Shown: in pieces, positions 42,994-51,640 of the stretch
Numbering within the stretch: the first letter of the stretch is position 1
Layout of the letters: each line of letters opens with the position of its first letter
Assembly (NCBI GenBank): GCA_017527075.1
Contig: JAFXQM010000024.1
Coordinates: 83,228 to 147,227, forward strand
Source of the DNA: Selenomonadaceae bacterium
GTDB lineage: Bacteria; Bacillota; Negativicutes; Selenomonadales; Selenomonadaceae
DNA: 64,000 bases
Reading direction: 5' to 3'
Program-made: the position numbers and the translations under genes
Notes under the pieces: model-generated
Databases searched by the model: none
The model's input: only the letters and a program-made list of their open reading frames with translations
Told to the model about the DNA's origin: nothing

Positions 42994-44499
42994 ATGCAAA
43001 ATGATTTGAGCTTCGTGCCGAAGATTCTCCTCTGCGGCGACGAGGCAAATTTTTTTTCAAGAATCGGAAACCGTCCGTTTAAAATCGTCGGGCACGCAAA
43101 AATTTTCGGAGAAGGTTTTGACTTCAGGCACGACGGAAAAATTTTTTTCAACGGCAAAGTTCAAGACTTGGACGCGCTGATAAAATATTTGGACAGCGGC
43201 GCGGTCGATTATTTTCTCTTCACGAACACGAATGAATTTGCCGCCTTCAGGAACAACGCTTACGAGCGCGGATTTCTCTCATCGCGGGTTGTGACGATTG
43301 ACCAGTTCAAAGCTTTGCCCGCCGAATTTTTTTATGACGCGGTTGCCGACTTCCACATCATGCCTCAGCTAAAAGAATCGGGCATAAAAACTTTGCTCGA
43401 CGTTGACGGATATTTTTCGCGCGGAAAAATTTTCACGAAGCTCAGGAACGACTTCACGGAGATTGATTGCGTCACGGAAAAAATTTTGCCGCCGATAACC
43501 GAAAACATTTACGCGCACGTTTACAAAAATCTTGCGGCGGTCGGATTCAAACATTACGACGCGATTCTCCTCATCGAGCGCGCGCCCGCTGACTTTGAAG
43601 CCACGCTTGCTTTGACGGAAAATTTTTCCGACAAGGTCATAACTTTTGCACGCGTCGGCTCCGAGCTGGAGAAATATCTTTTCGGCAACCCGAACAGATT
43701 CGCGGAGGCCGTCGCGCTCAAGGGCGGCTCAATCGGCTGGTATTTCCTCACGCGCCGCACGCCGCCCGAAGATTTTAAAATTTATGTCGTCACGCACAAG
43801 CCCACGCCTCACGACGGAAAATTGCCCGACGGATACAAAATCATTCACGCGGGACACGCCGCTGCTCAAGACCTCGGATACGCGGGCGACGATTCGGGCG
43901 AAAATATCAGCCGCCTCAATCTTTATATCAACGAACTCACCGCGCTTTATTGGATGTGGAGGAACACGGCGCACACAATCGTCGGGCTCAATCACTACCG
44001 CAGATTTTTCACCGAGGACAACGACGACCACTTTGCTTACGAAAAAATTTTGACGCCCGCCGCCGCGCTGAAACTTTTGGAGCGTTACGACATAATCGTC
44101 TCCGAGCTTTATTACGGCGGACTGACTCAGCGCGAATGGATTGTCAACGACTGCAAGGAAGAGCTGGCGACTTTGGGCGAAAATATTTTGCGCAAGCACA
44201 TCATGCAGGCTCAGCCCGATTACTTCGACGCCTTTGAACTCGTGATGAACTCGACGACGCTTTACAAGTGCAACATGTTCGTCGCGCGCCGAAATATTTT
44301 TGACGCTTACTGCAAGTGGCTGTTCTCGTTCCTTATCGACGCGACGGAAGAAATTTTGCGAACGGTTCCTCTGAAAAATCTTCCTTGGTCGCCGCGCCGT
44401 CTGATGAGTTTCCTTGCCGAGAGAATGCTGACGGTTTGGCTGATAAAAAATCGTCTGCGCGTCAAGGAATTGAAAATCATGCAGGTCGAAGGACTGTGA
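42994..44499 (+). CDS. DUF4422 domain glycosyltransferase-like protein
   Basis: A 501-residue protein. Residues 1-260 have a Rossmann-like appearance but no motif I can name. The C-terminal half starts with IYVVTHKPTPHDGKLPDGYK and continues with ISRLNLYINELTALYWMWRN and VGLNHYRRFF, the hallmark of DUF4422, found in capsular and cell-surface glycan loci and thought to be a glycosyltransferase. The ATG at 42994 follows AAGGTGG. It stands alone between ileS and tRNAs. Confidence 0.86.
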   Translation: MQNDLSFVPKILLCGDEANFFSRIGNRPFKIVGHAKIFGEGFDFRHDGKIFFNGKVQDLDALIKYLDSGAVDYFLFTNTNEFAAFRNNAYERGFLSSRVVTIDQFKALPAEFFYDAVADFHIMPQLKESGIKTLLDVDGYFSRGKIFTKLRNDFTEIDCVTEKILPPITENIYAHVYKNLAAVGFKHYDAILLIERAPADFEATLALTENFSDKVITFARVGSELEKYLFGNPNRFAEAVALKGGSIGWYFLTRRTPPEDFKIYVVTHKPTPHDGKLPDGYKIIHAGHAAAQDLGYAGDDSGENISRLNLYINELTALYWMWRNTAHTIVGLNHYRRFFTEDNDDHFAYEKILTPAAALKLLERYDIIVSELYYGGLTQREWIVNDCKEELATLGENILRKHIMQAQPDYFDAFELVMNSTTLYKCNMFVARRNIFDAYCKWLFSFLIDATEEILRTVPLKNLPWSPRRLMSFLAERMLTVWLIKNRLRVKELKIMQVEGL

Positions 44500-44537
44500 C
44501 TTTGAGAAAAATTCTGCCGCGCGCCGAAAAATTTTTA

Positions 44538-44566
44538 TTGACAGAACAAAAAGTGTGTGATACTAT
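44538..44566 (+). promoter_or_regulatory. Promoter of the tRNA-fMet cluster, TTGACA-N17-TACTAT
   Basis: A perfect -35 (44538-44543), a 17-bp spacer and TACTAT (44561-44566), 39 bp before the first tRNA. Confidence 0.82.
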
Positions 44567-44604
44567 TTGCCCCGTTATGAACAGCGCGTTCATGACGAGG
44601 AAGC

Positions 44605-44680
<76 letters not shown>

Positions 44681-44681
44681 A

Positions 44682-44757
44682 GCTGATGTAGCTCAGTCGG
44701 CAGAGCGTATCCTTGGTAAGGATAAGGTCACCGGTTCAATCCCGGTCATCAGCTCCA
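44682..44757 (+). tRNA. tRNA-Thr (anticodon GGT)
   Basis: A 76-nt cloverleaf, acceptor GCTGATG/CATCAGC, anticodon loop CTTGGTAA (GGT), CCA encoded. Confidence 0.95.
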
Positions 44758-44759
44758 GC

Positions 44760-44836
44760 GGCGGTATAGCTCAGTTGGCTAGAGCAAGCGGTTCATACCC
44801 GCTGTGTCCGCAGTTCAAATCTGTGTACCGCCACCA
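44760..44836 (+). tRNA. Elongator tRNA-Met (CAT)
   Basis: A 77-nt cloverleaf, acceptor GGCGGTA/TACCGCC with a normal first pair, anticodon CAT, CCA encoded. A CAT anticodon could also be tRNA-Ile2, but the flanking stem fits Met. Confidence 0.85.
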
Positions 44837-44897
44837 CCTTGAGATTAACGCCCCTGCCATCAGGGGCTTATTCATTAACAAACAGGAGGGCGAATCA

Positions 44898-45047
44898 ATG
44901 AGGACGAACATAACCTTGTCCTGCACCGAGTGCAAGAATCGCAACTACAGGACGAACAAGAACAAGAAAAATACTCCCGACAGAATCGAAATCAAAAAGT
45001 ATTGCAAGTTCTGCAAGAAGCACACCCTTCACAAAGAAACAAAGTGA
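44898..45047 (+). CDS. rpmG: 50S ribosomal protein L33 (zinc type)
   Basis: A 49-residue L33. CTEC and CKFC are the two zinc-binding pairs. The ATG at 44898 follows AGGAGGG. It lies between tRNA-Met and secE, the order found in many Firmicutes. Confidence 0.95.
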   Translation: MRTNITLSCTECKNRNYRTNKNKKNTPDRIEIKKYCKFCKKHTLHKETK

Positions 45048-45117
45048 TTAGTGATTGGCGGTTAGTGGTTAGGATTTTCCTAACAGCTAACAGCTGACAG
45101 CTAACAGCTAATCGGGG
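45046..45117. repeat. Divergent heptamer repeat, GTTAG/CTAAC type
   Basis: TTAGTGATTGGCGGTTAGTG is followed by CTAACAGCTAACAGCTGACA, an inverted arrangement between rpmG and secE. Confidence 0.65.
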
Positions 45118-45128
45118 GCGTGAGAGCA

Positions 45129-45332
45129 TTGTCGGAGCAGAAAGGCGAGAAAAAGGGAGTCATTCAATTCATCAAGGAAGTCCGCGCCGAGCTCAAAAAA
45201 GTTTCGTGGCCGACGAACAAGGAGCTCGTCTCTTATACGGGCGTCGTCGGCTTGGCGGTTGTCATCGTCTGCGCGCTGATTTGGGTCTGCGACACGGCCT
45301 TTGCAAAACTGTTTCGCATTATCCTCGGCTGA
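45129..45332 (+). CDS. secE: Preprotein translocase subunit SecE
   Basis: A 67-residue single-pass SecE. The amphipathic helix FIKEVRAELKKVSWPTNKEL precedes one membrane segment (about 38-57). The start is TTG at 45129, ten bases from GGGGG; GTG at 45120 is too close. nusG follows after 14 bp. Confidence 0.93.
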   Translation: MSEQKGEKKGVIQFIKEVRAELKKVSWPTNKELVSYTGVVGLAVVIVCALIWVCDTAFAKLFRIILG

Positions 45333-45346
45333 AAGGAAAATCTGTA

Positions 45347-45925
45347 ATGGAAAAAAGAGTTGCGGAATCCGAGCGAATCTCCGAGCGCGCGTGGTACGTC
45401 GTTCACACTTTTTCGGGTTACGAAAAGAAAGTCAAAGCCACCCTTGAAAGCAAAATCGCCGCGCAGGGTTTGGAGGACGTCATCTTTGATGTCATCGTGC
45501 CCATGCGCGACGAATCCGAATTCAAGGACGGCAGGCGGCGCATCGTCAAGAAAAAAGTTTTTCCCGGTTACGTTCTCGTCGACATGATTGTCAACAACAA
45601 TTCGTGGTTCGTCGTCCGCAACACCCAAGGCGTCACGGGTTTCGTCGGCTCCGAGAAAGATCCGATTCCGCTCAGCCGCGAGGAGGCCGAACGAATCTTA
45701 ACCGAGCTGGTCGACGGGCGCGCCGCAGATGATACCCTCGGCTTCAAAGCCAACGACAACGTGCGAATCATCGACGGTATCTTTGAAAATCGGTTGGCGG
45801 TTGTCAAAAGTATCGACGCGGAAAAGCAGCGGCTCAAAGTTTTGGTCGAAGTTTCAAACTCCGGCGCGCGTCAATACATTCCCGTCGATTTGGACGTCAG
45901 CCAAGTGGAAAAGATTAAGGATTAA
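45347..45925 (+). CDS. nusG: Transcription termination/antitermination protein NusG
   Basis: A 192-residue protein with an NGN domain (WYVVHTFSGYEKKVK, residues 16-30) and a C-terminal KOW domain (about 140-190). It binds RNA polymerase and couples to Rho or S10. The ATG at 45347 follows AAAGGA. Order secE-nusG-rplK is standard. Confidence 0.97.
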   Translation: MEKRVAESERISERAWYVVHTFSGYEKKVKATLESKIAAQGLEDVIFDVIVPMRDESEFKDGRRRIVKKKVFPGYVLVDMIVNNNSWFVVRNTQGVTGFVGSEKDPIPLSREEAERILTELVDGRAADDTLGFKANDNVRIIDGIFENRLAVVKSIDAEKQRLKVLVEVSNSGARQYIPVDLDVSQVEKIKD

Positions 45926-45946
45926 ATTTTGAAAGGAGGTGCACAC

Positions 45947-46372
45947 ATGGCAAAGAAAGTTACCAAAGTCGTCAAGCTTCAGGTTCCGGCAGGCAAGGCA
46001 ACCCCCGCGCCGCCCGTAGGTCCCGCACTCGGTCAGGCGGGCGTCAACATCATGGCGTTCGTCAAAGAGTTCAATGACCGCACGGCTCAGCAGGCGGGCT
46101 TGATTATCCCTGTCGAGATTTCGGTTTACGAGGACAGGTCGTTCACGTTCATCACGAAGACTCCGCCGGCAGCAGTCCTGCTCAAAAAGGCGGCGGGTAT
46201 CGAGAAGGCGTCGGGCGAGCCGAACAAAAACAAGGTCGCAAAACTGCCGCGCGCCAAAGCTCAAGAGATTGCCGAGCTGAAAATGAAAGACCTTAACGCG
46301 GCGTCGCTTGAGGCGGCAACGCGCATGATTGAGGGCACGGCGCGTTCCATGGGCATTGAAATTGTCGCTTAA
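45947..46372 (+). CDS. rplK: 50S ribosomal protein L11
   Basis: A 141-residue L11 at the GTPase-associated centre. The N-terminus [20 protein letters not shown] and the G-x-N block are conserved. The ATG at 45947 follows AAAGGAGG. Confidence 0.97.
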   Translation: MAKKVTKVVKLQVPAGKATPAPPVGPALGQAGVNIMAFVKEFNDRTAQQAGLIIPVEISVYEDRSFTFITKTPPAAVLLKKAAGIEKASGEPNKNKVAKLPRAKAQEIAELKMKDLNAASLEAATRMIEGTARSMGIEIVA

Positions 46373-46423
46373 TCAAAGTTTGCGGGAGAGTTAATCGTTT
46401 GCACCGCAAGGAGGAAAATTTTA

Positions 46424-47104
46424 ATGGCAAAGCAAAGCAAAAGATTCCGCGAGGCTCAAGCTCTCGTCGAGGACGGAAAATTTTACTCCGCCGACGAAGC
46501 AGTCGCCCTCGTGAAGAAAACTGCCACCGCGAAATTCGACGAGACGATTGAACTTCACGTTCGCCTCGGCGTCGACCCGAAATACGCTGACCAGCAAGTC
46601 CGCGGCGCGATTGTCCTGCCCAACGGCATCGGCAAGACCAAAAGAGTTTTGGCTTTCGTCACCGGCGAAAAAGTTGCCGAAGCTCAGGCGGCGGGCGCGG
46701 ATTACGTCGGCTCGGATGATTTGGTCGCCAAGATTCAGGGCGGCTGGTTCGATTTCGACGTCGCGGTCGCCACGCCCGACATGATGAGAATCATCGGTCG
46801 TCTCGGTAAGTTGCTCGGTCCGCGCGGGCTCATGCCCAACCCGAAACTCGGCACGGTCACTCCCGATATCGCAAAGGCAATCGGCGAGCAAAAGGCAGGT
46901 AAGGTCGAGTACCGCACCGATAAGCAGGGCAACATCCACTGCCCGATTGGCAAAAAATCTTTCGAGGACGATAAGCTCAAAGAAAATTATCAGACGCTCA
47001 TTGATACGCTGATTCGCGTCAAGCCGGCGGCTGCCAAGGGGCAATACATCCGCTCAATCACGTTGGCGGCGGCAATGGGTCCCGGCGTCCCGATTCAAAT
47101 TTAA
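46424..47104 (+). CDS. rplA: 50S ribosomal protein L1
   Basis: A 226-residue L1 of the stalk base. [24 protein letters not shown] block is present near residue 127-145. The ATG at 46424 follows AAGGAGG. Its stop runs into a TTAGGA heptamer repeat. Confidence 0.97.
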   Translation: MAKQSKRFREAQALVEDGKFYSADEAVALVKKTATAKFDETIELHVRLGVDPKYADQQVRGAIVLPNGIGKTKRVLAFVTGEKVAEAQAAGADYVGSDDLVAKIQGGWFDFDVAVATPDMMRIIGRLGKLLGPRGLMPNPKLGTVTPDIAKAIGEQKAGKVEYRTDKQGNIHCPIGKKSFEDDKLKENYQTLIDTLIRVKPAAAKGQYIRSITLAAAMGPGVPIQI

Positions 47105-47137
47105 TTAGGAATTAGGAGTTAGGAATTAGGAATTGAA
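47102..47137 (+). repeat. TTAGGA heptamer repeat
   Basis: ATTAGGAATTAGGAGTTAGG continues for about five heptamers and begins at the rplA stop codon, ahead of the rplJ leader. Confidence 0.85.
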
Positions 47138-47152
47138 TTTCTAACCACTAAA

Positions 47153-47259
47153 ACAGACCGCAGACGGCAAGTTCGGCACGCCGATTAAAGTGCTTGCTCA
47201 GGTCGAAAGCAACTTTGGCATTAAAGTTTCCTTCGGTCTGCGCGGTCGAAGGATTTTTT
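47153..47259 (+). promoter_or_regulatory. L10 leader with terminator/antiterminator
   Basis: TCCTTCG (47229-47235) pairs with CGAAGGA (47247-47253), followed by T6, a clear terminator inside the operon. Upstream CCGCAGAC (47158-47165) can pair with GTCTGCG(C)GG in the loop of that hairpin, an alternative fold. This matches the idea of L10-L7/L12 autoregulation by attenuation. Confidence 0.6.
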
Positions 47260-47285
47260 CATTAAGCTCAGGGAGGTGAAAATTT

Positions 47286-47846
47286 ATGGCAGTTACCAGC
47301 AAGGTTACTCCCAAGAAAGAGGCGGTCGTCGCCGAGATTAAAGGTTGGCTGACAAACTCCAAGGGCGTCGTCCTCACCGCTTACAACAAGCTCGACGTCG
47401 CGACAGATACTCAGCTGCGCCGTGAACTGCGCGCGGCGGGCGTCCAATACAAAGTCGTCAAGAACACCATGCTCCGTATCGCGGCAAAGCAGGCGGGCAT
47501 TGAAGGGCTCGACGCGCACCTGGAAGGCACCACGGCGATGGCTTTCTCCACCGAGGACGCTGTTGCCCCGGCAAAAGTTCTGTGCGACTTCATGAAGAAG
47601 AACAAGCTTGAAGACCCCGGCATTTTGACGATTAAGGTCGGCATGGTCGAAGGCAAAGTCATCGACATGGCGGGCGTCAAAGCTTTGGCGAATTTGCCGA
47701 GCCGCGAAGTCCTCGTCGCCAAACTCCTCGGCAGCATGAACGCTCCGATTGCCAACTGCGTCGGCGTCCTGTCGGCGGTCATTCGCAATTTCGTCGGCGT
47801 CGTCGATGCCATTCGCGAGAAGAAAGAAAAAGAACAGGCGGCTTAA
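47286..47846 (+). CDS. rplJ: 50S ribosomal protein L10
   Basis: A 186-residue L10, stalk anchor for L7/L12. N-terminal rRNA-binding domain (KNTMLRIAAKQAG at about 60-73) and C-terminal helix ending EKEQAA. The ATG at 47286 follows GGGAGGTG. It probably controls its own operon via the leader. Confidence 0.96.
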   Translation: MAVTSKVTPKKEAVVAEIKGWLTNSKGVVLTAYNKLDVATDTQLRRELRAAGVQYKVVKNTMLRIAAKQAGIEGLDAHLEGTTAMAFSTEDAVAPAKVLCDFMKKNKLEDPGILTIKVGMVEGKVIDMAGVKALANLPSREVLVAKLLGSMNAPIANCVGVLSAVIRNFVGVVDAIREKKEKEQAA

Positions 47847-47876
47847 TCCGTGTGAATTTTTGGAGGGAAATTTGAA

Positions 47877-48251
47877 ATGACAAAAGAAGAAATTATGCAA
47901 GCGATTGAAAGCATGACGGTTCTCGAACTGAGCGAACTCGTCAAGGCAATGGAAGAGAAATTCGGCGTGTCGGCGGCGGCTCCCGTGGCAGTCGCGGCGG
48001 CAGGTCCCGCAGCGGCGGCGGCTGAACCCGAAGAAGAGAAAACCGAATTCGACGTCATCCTCGCCAACGTCGGTCAGGAAAAAATCAAAGTCATCAAGGC
48101 TGTCCGCGAAGCAACCGGTCTCGGACTTAAAGAGGCCAAAGCTCTCGTCGACGGTGCGCCCGCTCCCGTCAAAGAAAAAATCTCCAAGGCCGACGCTGAA
48201 GCCCTCAAGGCGAAACTCGAAGAGGTCGGCGCGACTGTCGAAATTAAATAA
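47877..48251 (+). CDS. rplL: 50S ribosomal protein L7/L12
   Basis: A 124-residue stalk protein: N-terminal dimerisation domain, Ala/Pro-rich hinge (about 33-48), C-terminal domain with [15 protein letters not shown]. The ATG follows GGAGGG. rpoB does not follow; the operon ends with a terminator and tRNAs, which is unusual. Confidence 0.97.
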   Translation: MTKEEIMQAIESMTVLELSELVKAMEEKFGVSAAAPVAVAAAGPAAAAAEPEEEKTEFDVILANVGQEKIKVIKAVREATGLGLKEAKALVDGAPAPVKEKISKADAEALKAKLEEVGATVEIK

Positions 48252-48271
48252 TCCACGTTGCGAATTCTTTC

Positions 48272-48303
48272 GGACGCGCTCGGAACTTCGGGTGCGTCCT
48301 TTT
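48272..48303 (+). terminator. Terminator of rplJL
   Basis: GGACGC (48272-48277) pairs with GCGTCC (48294-48299), followed by TTTT. Confidence 0.7.
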
Positions 48304-48324
48304 GCTTCGGCGGAAAAATTTTTC

Positions 48325-48353
48325 TTGACAATTCGGAGCGCAACCTTTATAAT
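48325..48353 (+). promoter_or_regulatory. Promoter of the tRNA-Val pair, TTGACA-N17-TATAAT
   Basis: Both hexamers are perfect (48325-48330 and 48348-48353) with a 17-bp spacer. Confidence 0.9.
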
Positions 48354-48376
48354 TCCGCTTGTCTTGAAAAGGACGT

Positions 48377-48453
48377 GGGGTTGTAGCTCAGATGGTTAGA
48401 GTGCCTCGTTGACATCGAGGAGGTCACAGATTCGAGTTCTGTCAGCCCCACCA
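48377..48453 (+). tRNA. tRNA-Val (anticodon GAC)
   Basis: A 77-nt cloverleaf, acceptor GGGGTTG/CAGCCCC, anticodon loop TTGACAT, CCA encoded. Confidence 0.93.
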
Positions 48454-48468
48454 TTTGATTTTTCAGGG

Positions 48469-48544
48469 GCTCGCTTAGCTCAGTTGGTAGAGCATCTCCG
48501 TCACATGGAGGAGGTCGGGGGTTCGAGTCTCTCAGCGAGCACCA
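48469..48544 (+). tRNA. tRNA-Val (anticodon CAC)
   Basis: A 76-nt cloverleaf, acceptor GCTCGCT/AGCGAGC, anticodon loop GTCACAT, CCA encoded. Confidence 0.93.
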
Positions 48545-48560
48545 CTCAATATGAATTCAA

Positions 48561-48595
48561 AGTTGCCTTCCCGAATGGGGAGGTAACTTTTTTTT
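48561..48595 (+). terminator. Terminator of the tRNA-Val pair
   Basis: AGTTGCCTTCCC pairs with GGGGAGGTAACT (two mismatches), followed by T8-9. Confidence 0.8.
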
Positions 48596-48601
48596 CGGCG
48601 G

Positions 48602-48700
48602 GAAAAATTTTCGACGGCGGTTTTGAGCTCCGAGCGGCTGAAAAAATTTTCGACGGCGGTTTCGAGCTCCAAGCTGAGAAATTTTTTTGGGCTGAAGGAA
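48602..48700. repeat. Two and a half units of a 38-bp direct repeat
   Basis: GAAAAATTTTCGACGGCGG begins at 48602 and, with one extra A, at 48640, each followed by a GAGCTCC segment. A third unit is degenerate. The style is that of the arrays at 2191 and 59675. Confidence 0.75.
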
Positions 48701-48755
48701 ATTTTTCGCGGCGGCAGAATTGCAAGCGCAAAATATTTTTGAGAGGTAAATGTTC

Positions 48756-50063
48756 ATGATAAAAAAATTTGCCGCGCTGTTGGCGGCAGGAATATTTTTT
48801 TTGAGCGCGCCCGTCGCGCAGGCTGAAGAATCGGTCGACAAACCGTTCGCGGAAGAAAAAAATCCGCCCGAAGAAAAATGGACGCCGCCTGTCTACAAAC
48901 CAACGCCGCCCGCCGAAGAGGAGCCGCCGTCCGTCGACAAACCGTTCACGGAGGAAAAAAATCCGCCCGAAGAAGAAACAAAACATCCGCCTCTTGAGTC
49001 CGGATATTACGAACCGCCGGTTTATGAAGAAGGACAAAAGCCGCCGCAAACTTCCGCGCCGCCGCCCGTCGAGGAAGTCGAGGGCTTGGAGTTTTTGGTT
49101 TATCATCAGGACGGAGTGATGGCGTTCGCAGTCATCGCCGACCATGAAAAATATTTCGTGCGCCCCGTCCTTGCGCGCGGACAGGTGCCCGGGCGCGCGA
49201 CGGTCTCTCAGATGAACGCGCCCGACGCAATCGCCACGATTAACGCCAGCTACTTCGCCGTGAACGGAGTCATTATCGGCAACACGAAAATCGACGGGTT
49301 GACGGCGGGCACGGATTATTTCATCCGTTCGGCGGTCGGAATAAAAGAGGACGGCTCCACGATTTTTGCGCGGCAAACTTATCGCGGCGTCCTGCAATTC
49401 AACGGCGAGGAAGTCGTCGTCGACGGCGTTGACTGCGAGAGAAATTCAAACACCGTCGTCGTGTACAACGGCTGGTACGGCGCGACAACCGGCACGAATA
49501 ATTTCGGCGTCGAATTCGTCGTCCAAGACGGAGTGGTCGTGAACATTTCCCGCGAGCGCGGCAACAATTACATTCCGCCGAACGGATTCGTGGTCAGCGC
49601 GCACGGCACGGCCGCGGAAAAATTCAAAGGCGTTTACGTCGGCGACAAAATGATTTTCGACGAGGATTTTATCAACGTCGAGCACGGCGAAGATTTTAAC
49701 GAGGCGATTCACATAATCGGCGCGGGTCCCACTTTGGTCAAGGACGGAGAAATTTACGTGACGGCGGACGCAGAACAATTTCCGAACGATATTCGCGTGG
49801 GACGTGCTCCGCGTTCGGCGTTCGGCATCACTCAATACGGCGATTACATTTTCGCGGTCGTCGACGGGCGGCAGGCGCACAGCAAGGGTTGCACTCTGAC
49901 GGAGTGGGCGCGCATTCTAAAAAATAATTTCGGGGCAGTCGAAGCGATTAACTTGGACGGCGGCGGCTCCACGGAATTATTTTTCAAGGGCAAGCTGGTC
50001 AACAGCCCCTCCGACGGAAGAGAACGACTCGTCGGCGACGCGCTGACGATTTTGCGGAAATAA
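48756..50063 (+). CDS. Secreted phosphodiester glycosidase domain protein (NAGPA type)
   Basis: A 435-residue exported protein. Signal peptide to about residue 23; then a Pro/Glu-rich linker to about 105 with two copies of SVDKPF-x-EEKNPPEE; then a NAGPA (DUF2233-like) domain with ATINASYFAVNG and the C-terminal INLDGGGSTEL. The family includes the mammalian uncovering enzyme and bacterial exopolysaccharide proteins; the bacterial substrate is unknown. An ATG at 48750 is too close to AGAGG, so the ATG at 48756 is chosen. Confidence 0.87.
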   Translation: MIKKFAALLAAGIFFLSAPVAQAEESVDKPFAEEKNPPEEKWTPPVYKPTPPAEEEPPSVDKPFTEEKNPPEEETKHPPLESGYYEPPVYEEGQKPPQTSAPPPVEEVEGLEFLVYHQDGVMAFAVIADHEKYFVRPVLARGQVPGRATVSQMNAPDAIATINASYFAVNGVIIGNTKIDGLTAGTDYFIRSAVGIKEDGSTIFARQTYRGVLQFNGEEVVVDGVDCERNSNTVVVYNGWYGATTGTNNFGVEFVVQDGVVVNISRERGNNYIPPNGFVVSAHGTAAEKFKGVYVGDKMIFDEDFINVEHGEDFNEAIHIIGAGPTLVKDGEIYVTADAEQFPNDIRVGRAPRSAFGITQYGDYIFAVVDGRQAHSKGCTLTEWARILKNNFGAVEAINLDGGGSTELFFKGKLVNSPSDGRERLVGDALTILRK

Positions 50064-50084
50064 TTTTTCGGCGCAAAAAAATTT

Positions 50085-50253
50085 GAGGCCGTCATGGATG
50101 ACGGCCTCGCCCGCGCACAAAACGTGATGTTTTGTCAGCGGGCACTCTGAGCACGGGTTACTTCAACCTCCGAATCACGAACGAGGAGCCGCCCCCGCGA
50201 GGCTCCCTTTTCTTTTGCTTACTTTTCTTTTGGGTGAGCAAAAGAAAAGTAAG
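50085..50253 (+). repeat. Dispersed palindromic element, long copy B (diverged)
   Basis: GAGGCCGTCA/TGACGGCCTC (50085-50108), then GCCCGC-CAAAAC/GTTTTG-GCGGGC (50109-50142), then CTTACTTTTCTTTTG (50218-50232)/CAAAAGAAAAGTAAG (50239-50253), a perfect 15-bp stem. All three stems differ in sequence from copies A and C yet pair. The remaining 104 bp to the CorC gene hold a diverged 3' block and nothing else. Confidence 0.85.
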
Positions 50254-50357
50254 ATTCAAAACTCAAAAGAAATTCATCAGCTGAATGAACGCGGCGAGCC
50301 CCATCAGCCTCAGTTGACTTTGTGTCCTTTTGCTTAACCAACGAAAGGGCTCCCTTC

Positions 50358-51626
50358 TCACAGCCGAACGATTAAAATCTTCGCGACGCGCACGCCGTCC
50401 ATCGCCTTGACCTTGAAGCGGAAGCCGTTCCATTCGCAGACCTCGCCGACTTTCGGGATGTAACCAAATTGCGAAGTCACGAAGCCGCCCATGGTTTGGA
50501 AGTGGTCGTGCTCCTCGTCGGGCAGCGTCTCAATGTCGAATCGCTCCTTGAACTCGTCGATGTCGCAGAGCCCGTCGACCGTCCACGAATTGTCCTTGTT
50601 CTTAATGAACTGCGGCTCGTTCGTGGCGGCGTCGTTTGACGTGTCGACAATCTCGCTGAGGATGTCGTCGAGCGTGAGGAAGCCGATGACCCCGCCGTAC
50701 TCGTCGTTGACCATGGCCTCGGTTATGCCGCCCGCCCGAAATTTTTCGACGACGCGGAAAGCCTCCATTGTTCGCGGGACGTAACTCGCCTTCTTGACCA
50801 GCTTTTCCAAATCAATCTCGCGCCCGTCTTTGAGCACGGCGTCGAGCAAATCTTTTGCGTAAATCAAGCCGCGGCAATCGTCCAGGCTGCCGCGCCCGAC
50901 GGGAAAAATCGTGTGGGGACTTTCCTGCACGATTTTTAAATTTTTCTCCAAGTCGTCGTCCAAATCCAGCCAGACAATCATCACGCGCGGCGTCATAAGC
51001 GAGTAAGCGGTTTCGTCGCCCACGTCAAAAATTCTGCCGACCATCTCCTGCTCGGATTTTTCAATCGTGCCGTCCTCGGTGCCCTGCTCAATCAAATCTT
51101 TAACCTCGTCCTCGGTTACGGTGTCGTTCTGCGCGGCGTTCATGCCGAAAATAAATCCGACGCCGTTCGCCACCGCCGTCAGCAAATTTACGAACGGAGT
51201 CATGAGCACGACGATTGCGCGGAAGAGTTTGTAATGCTTGAGCAAAAATTTTTCGGGATTGTGCTTGGCCGCCTGCTTGGGCAAAAATTCTCCGAACAGC
51301 AGGAAGATGAACGTCGTGAGCACCAGCGCGATTGCCATCGACGGGAGCAAAGATAAATCTGTCAGGCCGGCGATTGTCGGGCTTATGAATATCGCGTTGA
51401 CGCCCGCCAAAATTCCCGTGCAAGTGATTCCGATTTGCGCGACGCTCAGCGGCGCGGGTGCCTCTGTCATCTCCAAAACCGCGCGCGCGTTTTTGTCTCC
51501 GTCCTCCGATAATTTTTCCAGCCGCCCGCGGTGACTTTCAATCAGCGCGGTTTCCATCAGCGAAAAGTAGCCGCACACCGCCGCCAACAAAATCGTCAGC
51601 GCAGGCGGGATTAGTCCTGTCTCCAA
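50358..51626 (-). CDS. CNNM/CorC (HlyC) family CBS-domain membrane protein
   Basis: A 422-residue protein: an N-terminal DUF21 membrane domain with about four segments (residues 5-150), two CBS domains (about 205-325) and a C-terminal CorC_HlyC domain. Members transport or control Mg2+ or Co2+. The start is TTG at 51626, nine bases after AGGAG. The secreted protein at 51641-52639 lies just upstream. Confidence 0.92.
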   Translation of the reverse strand: METGLIPPALTILLAAVCGYFSLMETALIESHRGRLEKLSEDGDKNARAVLEMTEAPAPLSVAQIGITCTGILAGVNAIFISPTIAGLTDLSLLPSMAIALVLTTFIFLLFGEFLPKQAAKHNPEKFLLKHYKLFRAIVVLMTPFVNLLTAVANGVGFIFGMNAAQNDTVTEDEVKDLIEQGTEDGTIEKSEQEMVGRIFDVGDETAYSLMTPRVMIVWLDLDDDLEKNLKIVQESPHTIFPVGRGSLDDCRGLIYAKDLLDAVLKDGREIDLEKLVKKASYVPRTMEAFRVVEKFRAGGITEAMVNDEYGGVIGFLTLDDILSEIVDTSNDAATNEPQFIKNKDNSWTVDGLCDIDEFKERFDIETLPDEEHDHFQTMGGFVTSQFGYIPKVGEVCEWNGFRFKVKAMDGVRVAKILIVRL

Positions 51627-51640
51627 AAATCTCTACTCCT

